From positions 372,001-436,000 of the forward strand of contig NZ_LT827015.1 of NCBI RefSeq assembly GCF_900169075.1: DNA of 64,000 bases, written 5' to 3'. A program made the translations under genes and the position numbers. This stretch comes from Chryseobacterium phocaeense (lineage in GTDB: Bacteria; Bacteroidota; Bacteroidia; Flavobacteriales; Weeksellaceae). The notes below the pieces were generated by a model. That model was not told where the DNA came from. It worked only from the letters and a program-made list of their open reading frames with translations, and did no database searches. How positions within the stretch are numbered: the stretch's first letter is position 1; the number at the start of each line of letters is the position of its first letter. This document shows positions 42,897-50,797 of the stretch, in pieces.

Positions 42897-43454
42897 ATGA
42901 AAAATCATATTGTTGCAGCATTCAGACTGACTCTGGTAATGCTGGCTGTCACCGGAATTTATCTGGTAATCGTGTATGGCGGTTCCAAAATACTGCCTAC
43001 AAAAGGAGATGCAGAAATCATTACACAGAACGGGCAGAAATTCTACGCCAATATCGGGCAGGAGTTTAAATCTGACCAGTATTTTCACGGTCGTCCGTCA
43101 TCGGTTAATTATAATGCTGCAGGAAGCGGCGGAAGCAATAAAGGTCCCAGCAATCAGGAATACCTGGAAACCGTGCAGAAAAGAATGGACACTTTAAAAA
43201 TGCAACATCCCGGAATGGAGCATGCAAAAGTTCCCGTAGAACTGGTGACCGCCAGTGGAAGCGGTCTGGACCCTGATATTTCCGAAGAAGGAGCTTTGTA
43301 CCAGGTGAAGAAAATTGCACAGGTGAGAAATCTTCCCGAAGAAACCCTTAGGAATTTAGTTAAAAACCAGACCGAGAAACCGTTTTTAGGTCTTTTAGGA
43401 CCGTCAAAAGTAAATGTACTGAAGCTTAATATGGCTTTGGATCAATTAAAATAA
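42897..43454 (+). CDS. kdpC: Potassium-transporting ATPase subunit KdpC
   Basis: 185 residues. One N-terminal transmembrane helix (about 9-30) and the family motifs YFHGRPSSVNYNAAGSGGSN, VTASGSGLDPDISEEGAL and PFLGLLGPSKVNVLKLN. It is a periplasmic subunit needed for high-affinity potassium uptake. It starts 12 nt after kdpB. Confidence 0.96.
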   Translation: MKNHIVAAFRLTLVMLAVTGIYLVIVYGGSKILPTKGDAEIITQNGQKFYANIGQEFKSDQYFHGRPSSVNYNAAGSGGSNKGPSNQEYLETVQKRMDTLKMQHPGMEHAKVPVELVTASGSGLDPDISEEGALYQVKKIAQVRNLPEETLRNLVKNQTEKPFLGLLGPSKVNVLKLNMALDQLK

Positions 43455-43467
43455 TCTAGAAATTACC

Positions 43468-44553
43468 GTGAAAAAATATATCATTTTAGGAATTATGCTG
43501 GGAATCTTTTTCCCGAAGGCACAATCATCAGATTCATTAAAAACAGAACATAAAGTGACATTTTCAGCGTATGCAGAGCTGTTTTATACTTATGATTTTA
43601 ATGAGCCGGCCAATCATCTTCGCCAGAACTTTTTATACTCCTACAACAGGCATAATGAAATGAATCTCAATTTAGGGTTGGTTAAAGCCAATTATCAGAG
43701 TGAAAACCTTCGTGCCAATGTTGCTTTAATGGCCGGAACCTATGCACAGGACAATATGGCTGCCGAGCAGGAGGCTTTACGCTACGTTAATGAAGCGAAT
43801 ATCGGGATCAGAATCTCAAAAACCAAAAATCTGTGGATTGATGCCGGGATTATGCCATCCCATATCGGCTGGGAAAGCGCCATCGGAAAAGATAATATGA
43901 ATCTTACCAGAAGCCTTGCTGCTGACAATTCACCTTATTTTGAGACCGGAGCAAAGATTTTCTATGCTTCCGACAACGGAAAATGGTTTCTGAGCGGTCT
44001 GGTTCTTAACGGCTGGCAGCGTATCGCCAAACCGGAGGGCAACCAAAGTATTTCATTCGGACATCAGGTGACCTACAAACCGAATGATAAGATTACTTTG
44101 AACAGCAGCTCATTCATCGGAAATGATAAAGCCAAAGAGGAAAAAAGAATGCGATATTTCCACGATTTGTACGGAAGTTTTCAGCTCACAGACCGGTTTT
44201 CTGCCTTGCTTGGCTTTGACATCGGAGCGGAACAAAAAGAGAAAGGAAGCAGCAGTTACAACATCTGGTATACCCCAAATATTCTGATGAAATACCAGTT
44301 GGACAATAAATGGGCCCTGGCAGGACGTTTTGAATATTATAACGATAAAAACGGAGTGATCATCAGCACGAAAACCCCCAATGGTTTCCAGACCTTCGGG
44401 TATTCTTTAAATGTAGATTATGCGATCCTGAAAAATGTGGTTTTTCGTACAGAAGCCAGGGGATTTACGTCTAAAGATGCCATTTTTGTGAACAATGATG
44501 AGATGAAACAAGGCAACTTCTTTGTAACGACGGGTCTCTCTGCCTGGTTTTAA
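43468..44553 (+). CDS. Outer-membrane porin of the kdp operon
   Basis: 361 residues. A signal peptide (about 1-19, ending PKAQS) is followed by a beta-barrel pattern of alternating residues ending in aromatic Phe (TTGLSAWF), typical of Gram-negative outer-membrane beta-barrels. Segments such as FSAYAELFYTYDFNEP and NIWYTPNILMKYQLDNKWAL recall the porin-like barrel proteins of Bacteroidota. It starts 13 nt after kdpC, so it probably supplies potassium across the outer membrane (inference). Confidence 0.8.
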   Translation: MKKYIILGIMLGIFFPKAQSSDSLKTEHKVTFSAYAELFYTYDFNEPANHLRQNFLYSYNRHNEMNLNLGLVKANYQSENLRANVALMAGTYAQDNMAAEQEALRYVNEANIGIRISKTKNLWIDAGIMPSHIGWESAIGKDNMNLTRSLAADNSPYFETGAKIFYASDNGKWFLSGLVLNGWQRIAKPEGNQSISFGHQVTYKPNDKITLNSSSFIGNDKAKEEKRMRYFHDLYGSFQLTDRFSALLGFDIGAEQKEKGSSSYNIWYTPNILMKYQLDNKWALAGRFEYYNDKNGVIISTKTPNGFQTFGYSLNVDYAILKNVVFRTEARGFTSKDAIFVNNDEMKQGNFFVTTGLSAWF

Positions 44554-44578
44554 AAAGTAAAAATTGAAATTGTAATTT

Positions 44579-45400
44579 AACCATAAAAGTCATAAAAGCT
44601 TTTACACATTAAAAAAATATTCTCCTTAAGAATCTGTGAAAATCTGTGTCATCTGTGGGAAATAAAAATAACCACAAAGATGCAAAAGTTTTAAACACTT
44701 AAGTAATTTGAAGTTTAATATTAAAATGCATAGGAGTTCACATAAGTTTTAGAAAAAATCAAAGATTTTTATCCAGGAAAATATCCATAAGCATCTGTGA
44801 AAATCTGCGTCATCTGTGGGAAATAAAAATAACCACAAAAGATGCAAAAGTTTTTAACACTTTAGTTATTTGAGGTTTCATAATAGAATGCATAGAAGTT
44901 CACATAAGCTTTAGAAAAAATCAAAGATTTTTATCCAGAAAAATATCCATAAGCATCTGTGAAAATCTGTGTCATCTGTGGGAAATAAAAAACAACCATA
45001 AAAGTCACAAAAGTTTTAAACACTTAAGTAATTTGAAGTTTCATAATAGAATGCATAGAAGTTCACATAAGCTTTAGAAAAAATCAAAGATTTTTATGCA
45101 GAAAAATATACGCAATCGTTTGTGAAAATATTTGTAATCTGTTATAAATACGATAATAACCACAAAAGTCACAAAAGTTTTAAACACTTAAGTAATTGGA
45201 GTTTCATAATAGAATGCATAGAAGTTCACATAAGTTCCAGCAAAAGTATCTGCACATCTGTGAAAATCTGTGTCATCTGTGGTAACAAAATAATAACCAC
45301 AAAAGATGCAAAAGTTTTTAACACTTTAGTTATTTGAAGTTTCATAATAGAATGAATAGAAGTTCACATAAGTTTTAGAAAAAATCAGAGATTTTTATTT
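44579..45400. repeat. Tandem array of six ~160-bp units (array A)
   Basis: Units begin near 44579, 44671, 44831, 44995, 45158 and 45296, each opening with ACCACAAAAGATGCAAAAG-like sequence. A full unit then has AAACACTTAAGTAATTTGAAG, ATAGAAGTTCACATAAG, AATCAAAGATTTTTAT and ATCTGTG three times. The first and the last units are incomplete. Array B at 53.5 kb belongs to the same family. It fills the gap between the porin and kdpD. No ORF in it is credible. Confidence 0.85.
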
Positions 45401-45494
45401 TGGTGAATGCAGTATTAGAATGTCGTAACTTCCTTGTCAACTCTAGGGCTCGAAATAAAAACTTTTATGCTTTTTGTGGTCAAAAAATAAAGAA

Positions 45495-46604
45495 ATGTCA
45501 TCAGCAAAAGATTTTTTAGAATTAATTCAGAAATCCCGGAAAGGAAAATTCAAGATCTATATCGGGATGAGTGCAGGGGTGGGGAAAACATTCCGGATGC
45601 TTCAGGAGGCGCAGTCTCTTCTGCGTAACGGCATTGATGTCAAAATTGGATATATAGAAACCCACGGCCGCGAAGAAACAGTAGCCCTTACCGATGGGAT
45701 TCCTGAAATAGAAAGGAGGTCTGTTTTTTATAAAGGCAAAAACCTTGAAGAAATGGATCTTCAGGCTATTATCAATGCTCATCCTGAAGTGGTTTTGGTG
45801 GATGAGCTGGCACATACCAATGTGGAAGGCTCAAAAAATAAAAAAAGATGGCAGGATGTACTGGAAATCCTTGACAGCGGAATCAATGTGATCAGTGCCA
45901 TGAATATCCAGCATATAGAAAGCCTGAATGAGGAAGTGAAAACAATCACAGGAATAGAGGTTGCCGAGCGCGTTCCCGATAAAATCCTGGCCCTGGCTGA
46001 TGAGGTTGTGAATATAGACCTTACCGCCGATGAACTGCTGACCCGCCTGAAAGAAGGAAAAATTTATAAAAAAGAAAAGATTCAGACCGCACTTACTAAT
46101 TTTTTCCAGAGCGGCCATATTCTCCAGCTTCGGGAACTTGCTCTGAAGGAAGTTGCTGCTCACGTTGAAAGAAAGGTGGAAACCGAAATCAAAACGGAAA
46201 ACTTCAAACCGATTAAATTTCTGGCCTGCATCAGCAGCAATGAAAAGATTGCAAAAAATATCATCAGGAAAACAGCGCGTCTGGCAAGTTATTATAACAG
46301 CCCCTGGACGGTTCTTTACATACAGAGGCCGTCTGAAAATCCGGAAAAAATAGCCCTGGACAAACAGCGGTATTTGATTAATAATTTTAATTTAGCACAG
46401 GAATTGGGAGCTAAAGTGGTCCGGGTAAAAGAAAGCAGTGTCCATAAAGGAATTCTGGATTATGTAATTGCCCATAATATCACCACGGTCTGCATCGGGA
46501 AACCCCATGCAAAATTATGGCAGCGTCTTTCCGGCTACAGCTGGATCTATACGCTGATGAACCGATTGAATGAAAGACAGATAGATATTATTATTTTATC
46601 TTAG
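45495..46604 (+). CDS. kdpD: Short KdpD: N-terminal sensor part without kinase
   Basis: 369 residues from ATG 45495 (an in-frame TTG lies 7 codons upstream). The KdpD domain has Walker A GMSAGVGKT (24-32) and Walker B VVLVDELAHTN (about 100-110). A universal-stress-protein-like domain follows (about 245-369). The transmembrane and histidine-kinase parts of a full KdpD are missing and are replaced by the separate kinase 5 nt downstream. It probably senses potassium or c-di-AMP-like signals and acts on that kinase. Confidence 0.93.
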   Translation: MSSAKDFLELIQKSRKGKFKIYIGMSAGVGKTFRMLQEAQSLLRNGIDVKIGYIETHGREETVALTDGIPEIERRSVFYKGKNLEEMDLQAIINAHPEVVLVDELAHTNVEGSKNKKRWQDVLEILDSGINVISAMNIQHIESLNEEVKTITGIEVAERVPDKILALADEVVNIDLTADELLTRLKEGKIYKKEKIQTALTNFFQSGHILQLRELALKEVAAHVERKVETEIKTENFKPIKFLACISSNEKIAKNIIRKTARLASYYNSPWTVLYIQRPSENPEKIALDKQRYLINNFNLAQELGAKVVRVKESSVHKGILDYVIAHNITTVCIGKPHAKLWQRLSGYSWIYTLMNRLNERQIDIIILS

Positions 46605-46609
46605 AAATA

Positions 46610-48322
46610 ATGAAACTTAAAACAAAACTCACCTTAGGCGTAGGTCTTTTATTTTTACTGATCGTTTTAATGTCGGTCATCGGGTCCGTCTATATCAATA
46701 AACTGAAATCTGACACGGAAAAGATCCTTACCGCCAATTATAACAGTCTGGAATTTTCAAAAAATATGCTGCTGGCGCTGGATAAAATAAGTACGGACAG
46801 CGTAGTTGCGGTCGCAGATTTTCAGAAATACAACAGGCTGCAGGAAAAAAACCTTACGGAATTCGGGGAAAAGGAAGCCACCCAGAACCTTAATCAGCAT
46901 TTTAAAAGTTATCTGCAGTATCCTGCTCCGGAAAAGGAAAAACTGATCCGTGAAGATCTGGCCAGGATCATGTCCCTGAACATGAAAGGGATTGAAAGAA
47001 AAAGTGATATCGCGATCATTACAGCTGAAAATGCAACTTTCTGGATCGTCAGTCTGGGAACTGTGTGTTTCCTGATTGCTTTTATTTTGCTTTTCAATTT
47101 GCCCCAGACGATTGCTGAACCGATCAATCAGCTGACCTTCAGTATCCGACAGATCGCCGCTAAAAATTATAATGAAAGGGTTCATTTTAAAGGAAGTGAA
47201 GAATTCAACAGCCTTGCGGACTCTTTTAATACCATGGCTGAAAAACTGCAGGAATATGAAAGCAGCAGCCTTTCCAGACAGCTGATGGAGAAAAAACGTA
47301 TTGAAACATTGGTCAACAATATGCATGATGCAGTGATTGGGCTGGATGAAAATCATTTTATCTACATGATCAATGACGAGGCTTTAAAGATCACGAACCT
47401 CCGTAAGGAAGAAATCATCGGTAAAACGGCGCATGAAGTTGCTGTCAATAATGATCTGATGCGTGAGCTGCTTAAAAATATCGATCACCCGGTTAAAGAA
47501 CCTATTAAAATCGTTCGTGATAACAAAGAAAATTATTTTGAACAGGATATTGTTCCCATCAATATTGTAAAAACCGGAGAAAAGGAGACCCGGTATATCG
47601 GGAAGGTGATTCTTCTGCGGAATATTACCCCTTTTAAAGAGCTTGATTTCGCTAAAACCAATTTCATCGCTACTATTTCCCATGAATTGAAAACTCCGAT
47701 ATCAGCAATAAAAATGGGTGTCCAGCTCCTTGGAAACCAGAAATTCGGAGAACTGAATGACCAGCAGAAAGAACTGCTGAAAAGCATTAATGATGACGGG
47801 CAGAGATTACTGAATATCACCGGAGAGCTGCTGAATCTTTCGCAGGTAGAAACCGGAAACATCCGTCTCACCATTGAAAAGTGTTCCCCGAATGAGATGG
47901 TACAGGCCGCTGTAAAAAATGTTGAAAAGCTGGCCGAACAGAAAAATATTTCTATCCAGACGGAATATTTGTCGGGTGATGATTTCGTTCATGCAGACTT
48001 CGACAAAACCGTCTGGGTAATCAATAATTTCCTGACCAATGCAGTAAAGCATTCGTTTCAGGATGAAAAAATTGAGATCAGGGTAGAAAAATTGGATACA
48101 ATGGTTCAGTTCAGCATCACCGATACCGGAAGCGGAATTGATGAAAAATACCACCGCCAGATCTTCGACCGTTATTTTCAGGTGCCGGGAGAACAGCAGA
48201 ACGGAACAGGGCTTGGGCTGGCTATTTCCAAAAACTTTATTGAAAAGCAGAACGGGGAAATAGGGGTAGAGAGCACCCCGAACCAGGGAAGTACGTTTTA
48301 TTTCAGGCTGCCGGTGGTTTAA
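46610..48322 (+). CDS. HAMP-PAS sensor histidine kinase (kdp locus)
   Basis: 570 residues. Two transmembrane helices (about 7-29 and 145-166) flank a periplasmic sensor. Then come HAMP (about 168-220), a PAS domain (about 235-345), HisKA with the phospho-acceptor His358 in ISHELKTPISAIKMG, and HATPase with NNFLTNAVKHS, DTGSGI and GTGLGLAI. It starts 5 nt after the short KdpD, so the pair together does the work of a full KdpD. The expected partner is the NtrC-type regulator at 36931-38256. Confidence 0.93.
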   Translation: MKLKTKLTLGVGLLFLLIVLMSVIGSVYINKLKSDTEKILTANYNSLEFSKNMLLALDKISTDSVVAVADFQKYNRLQEKNLTEFGEKEATQNLNQHFKSYLQYPAPEKEKLIREDLARIMSLNMKGIERKSDIAIITAENATFWIVSLGTVCFLIAFILLFNLPQTIAEPINQLTFSIRQIAAKNYNERVHFKGSEEFNSLADSFNTMAEKLQEYESSSLSRQLMEKKRIETLVNNMHDAVIGLDENHFIYMINDEALKITNLRKEEIIGKTAHEVAVNNDLMRELLKNIDHPVKEPIKIVRDNKENYFEQDIVPINIVKTGEKETRYIGKVILLRNITPFKELDFAKTNFIATISHELKTPISAIKMGVQLLGNQKFGELNDQQKELLKSINDDGQRLLNITGELLNLSQVETGNIRLTIEKCSPNEMVQAAVKNVEKLAEQKNISIQTEYLSGDDFVHADFDKTVWVINNFLTNAVKHSFQDEKIEIRVEKLDTMVQFSITDTGSGIDEKYHRQIFDRYFQVPGEQQNGTGLGLAISKNFIEKQNGEIGVESTPNQGSTFYFRLPVV

Positions 48323-48344
48323 AAGGTTTAATGCAGCTACCTTC

Positions 48345-48381
48345 GCATCCTTGTCAAGGTTTTAAACCTTGACAAGGATGC
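48345..48381. repeat. 37-nt near-perfect palindrome
   Basis: GCATCCTTGTCAAGGTTT with its exact reverse complement on the other side of a single central T. It is 22 bp after the kinase stop. It could serve as a terminator but has no T-run, so I treat it as a palindromic repeat. Confidence 0.75.
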
Positions 48382-48532
48382 CTGGCACGGAAATTAATAA
48401 AACCGTCTTGTAGCACTGATTTCAATAACTTTTATCTTCCAGCTTCAATTTCCTGAAATGATCGTAAACCAAATAGTTATTTATGAATTCAATTAAGTTA
48501 ATTTTTTTAAATTTGAATCAAAATCACACAAG

Positions 48533-48706
48533 ATGAATACATCAGATCCGGAAATTGATTTTGAATTAAACGAAAACGAATTTAGTCTGACTGAATCTCA
48601 AAAAGATAGGATATCAGAAGCTCGGGAAGAGTACAAAAATTCAGCATTTCTTACGGAGGATGAAGCTAATCAGGATATAGAGGAAATTTTTAAAATGGAG
48701 ATTTGA
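48533..48706 (+). CDS. Orphan antitoxin-like small protein
   Basis: 57 residues, acidic (MNTSDPEIDFELNENEFSLT...). Segments TESQKDRISEAREEY and FLTEDEANQDIEEIFK follow the pattern of small Phd/RelB-type antitoxin C-termini, which have a TEEE-like helix that binds a RelE/ParE toxin. No toxin gene is adjacent. The next gene (48723) encodes a membrane protein and not a toxin. Confidence 0.6.
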   Translation: MNTSDPEIDFELNENEFSLTESQKDRISEAREEYKNSAFLTEDEANQDIEEIFKMEI

Positions 48707-48722
48707 TATATCTGAGCCTGCA

Positions 48723-49235
48723 ATGAAAGAACACCATTTCTATTCAAGTAAAATGACAAGCTTTATCTTGCTTGTAATCTCTGCGGTATTTGTTTATCTG
48801 TATTTTTCTCTAGATCAGGATCGGTATTCTGTATTTATGGTAGTTATATATAATTTGGGCTTTGTTCTATTCTCGTTAGGTCTTATCTATTCCATTGTTT
48901 TATTGTTTCGAAGAAAGCCACTGCTTACTATCACTGATCATCAGATTATTATTTACCATATGTTTGCAAAGCCGGTTTCAGTTGGTTTTGGTGATATTGT
49001 ATCATTTTATGTATCAGGCACAAGACACCGGGGAATTAAAACAACCGAACATATTTTTATCGTTTTAAAGCCTGCTGATCAAAATGGAAAAGGAGGTAAG
49101 TCTTCACTTTTCAACCAGCAATTTATACAGGCTGATATTTTAAATGTCAAAACAAAAGTGTTGTTGGATCTGCTGCAGACAAAACTTAGAGATTTTAATC
49201 AACAGAATGAAGCTGTATCAGGCAAAATAGATTAA
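48723..49235 (+). CDS. Two-TM protein with PH-like domain
   Basis: 170 residues. Two transmembrane helices (about 11-30 and 38-61) precede a soluble part (about 65-155) whose strands (PLLTITDHQIIIYHMF, FGDIVSFYVSG, HIFIVLKPAD) suggest a bacterial PH-like fold of the STM3941 type. The plan is the same as that of the candidate immunity protein at 16675-17208. It is 16 nt after the antitoxin-like gene. Confidence 0.65.
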   Translation: MKEHHFYSSKMTSFILLVISAVFVYLYFSLDQDRYSVFMVVIYNLGFVLFSLGLIYSIVLLFRRKPLLTITDHQIIIYHMFAKPVSVGFGDIVSFYVSGTRHRGIKTTEHIFIVLKPADQNGKGGKSSLFNQQFIQADILNVKTKVLLDLLQTKLRDFNQQNEAVSGKID

Positions 49236-49260
49236 ATTTACACAACAGCAAAACCATTCC

Positions 49261-50694
49261 ATGAAAAGACCAATAAGTCTGCTATTACTCCTCTTTTTTT
49301 TCTGCGCCAGTTCTCAGGTTTCCAAAAGAACGGCTGCCATTATTAAACCTGTTGAAAAATATCGTTCCTTCGGCGAGAATGAACAAGAGAAAAAGATTGA
49401 AGAACAGCTTTATAAAGAAGCTTCTCCTGAGGAACTTGTTTTTTTAACAGGAAAAGGCCGGAACGTCTATATAAAAGCAATGGCTGTCAATGCTCTGGCG
49501 AAAAAGGGAAAAGGCAAGGAGCTGTTGGAAGCCTTTAAAAAGAATCTTTATGCAAAAGAGAAAATAACTTATAGAACAACTTGTCTTGCCAGTTATTATC
49601 TTTTAGATAGTCATATTTATGAAGTTGTTTCTTTCGGCGATAATTTTTCTGAAAAAGAGAAAGAAATTCTGCAACGGGACATGATATCCCTTGCTTTGAA
49701 TGCCAGGCCTGTTAATAAAGAGCTGTTGGAAGCTTTGAGCTACGGCTTATCGGTCAACACTGATGACTACGGCAAAATCAGGAAGCTGGTTACGGATACA
49801 AAATCACCTTTGTTGCTGACCAGTCTCGCCAAATATAAAAATCCGGATGATATAGAACTGATCAAAAGCTTTGGAGCAGAGGCCTATCCCGCCATTGAGG
49901 AGTTTCCGGATCCTAAGTTTCTGCCGTTTATGAATGAGCATTTTGAAGATTCGTCATCATTTCCTTTTATGTTTGCCTTGTCCGGTTTTTGCAGCGAAGA
50001 AGCTAAGAAAATAGTGGCTAAAGTTATTGAATACAATAAGGAGCATAATAAGGAACGGGATTGTGATAACGGATGTCTTTCTTTTTTGTATCAGCAGATT
50101 GAAAAGGGAAAATGTACACTCAATTATCCGCTGCTGGCAGATCTTTGGCTCACGGATAAGATCATTTCATTTAATGTCCTGGATGATTATGTGAAAACCC
50201 ATACTCAGGCAGAGACAGAAAAATTCTTGCTGGATGGATTTTTGAAACCCGGAGAAGCTGAAATTATTGCTGTTAATGCATATGATATGGGCCATGTTAT
50301 GGATTATGTATCCGGCGATATGACTTTTGATGCTACTTTAAGGCTTGTCAGGCTGCTGCAAAAGACCAAAGAGATCTCCCAAAACGCATACGAAATAGCA
50401 GTAAGGAATTCACTCCAGAATATAGATGACCTTGATGTGGACAGTTTTATTTTAAAGCTGAAAGACAATACTTTGATACTACAAAATAAGGATATTCTTC
50501 TGGACAGAATTAAAAATAATGAGAGTGCCTATGGTATTCTCAACATAATGGATGGAGTAAAAGCACTGGGTGATAAAAAACTATTCAATGACGGAGCGGC
50601 TATCGTAGTTGGGAGAAAGGAAGAGTTTAAAAGTTTTGCGATATGGGAAACGAAATACAGAAGTTTCATGAAAGAAAATAATATTAAAGAATAA
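49261..50694 (+). CDS. Secreted HEAT-like repeat protein
   Basis: 477 residues. A signal peptide (MKRPISLLLLLFFFCASS) precedes an all-helical protein with repeated helix pairs (YIKAMAVNALAKKGKGKELL, LLLTSLAKYKNPDDIELI and similar), which suggests a HEAT or Armadillo solenoid. Two Cys-bearing loops (GFCSEEAKK and DCDNGC) are present. No family was recognised. It starts 25 nt after the PH-like gene and may be co-transcribed with it. Confidence 0.65.
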   Translation: MKRPISLLLLLFFFCASSQVSKRTAAIIKPVEKYRSFGENEQEKKIEEQLYKEASPEELVFLTGKGRNVYIKAMAVNALAKKGKGKELLEAFKKNLYAKEKITYRTTCLASYYLLDSHIYEVVSFGDNFSEKEKEILQRDMISLALNARPVNKELLEALSYGLSVNTDDYGKIRKLVTDTKSPLLLTSLAKYKNPDDIELIKSFGAEAYPAIEEFPDPKFLPFMNEHFEDSSSFPFMFALSGFCSEEAKKIVAKVIEYNKEHNKERDCDNGCLSFLYQQIEKGKCTLNYPLLADLWLTDKIISFNVLDDYVKTHTQAETEKFLLDGFLKPGEAEIIAVNAYDMGHVMDYVSGDMTFDATLRLVRLLQKTKEISQNAYEIAVRNSLQNIDDLDVDSFILKLKDNTLILQNKDILLDRIKNNESAYGILNIMDGVKALGDKKLFNDGAAIVVGRKEEFKSFAIWETKYRSFMKENNIKE

Positions 50695-50740
50695 CCTAAA
50701 GATGAATATTTTCAGGATTATTTTAATCATAAAAGTCTTT

Positions 50741-50772
50741 AAAAAAACAGGGCTGTAAATAAATTACAGCCT
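50741..50772 (-). terminator. Intrinsic terminator of the first LRR/T9SS gene
   Basis: GGCTGTAA / TTACAGCC stem, with a T-run on the minus strand. Confidence 0.8.
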
Positions 50773-50797
50773 TGCAGATATAGATCAGGTTATTAGT

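Noticed and set aside
45122..45337. 71-codon plus-strand ORF in array A
   Set aside because: It is made of repeat units; the duplicated peptide text reflects DNA repetition only.
44579..45400. Repeat array that could be taken for a CRISPR
   Set aside because: Units are about 160 bp and similar along their whole length, with no short constant repeat separated by unique spacers, and no cas genes are in the window.
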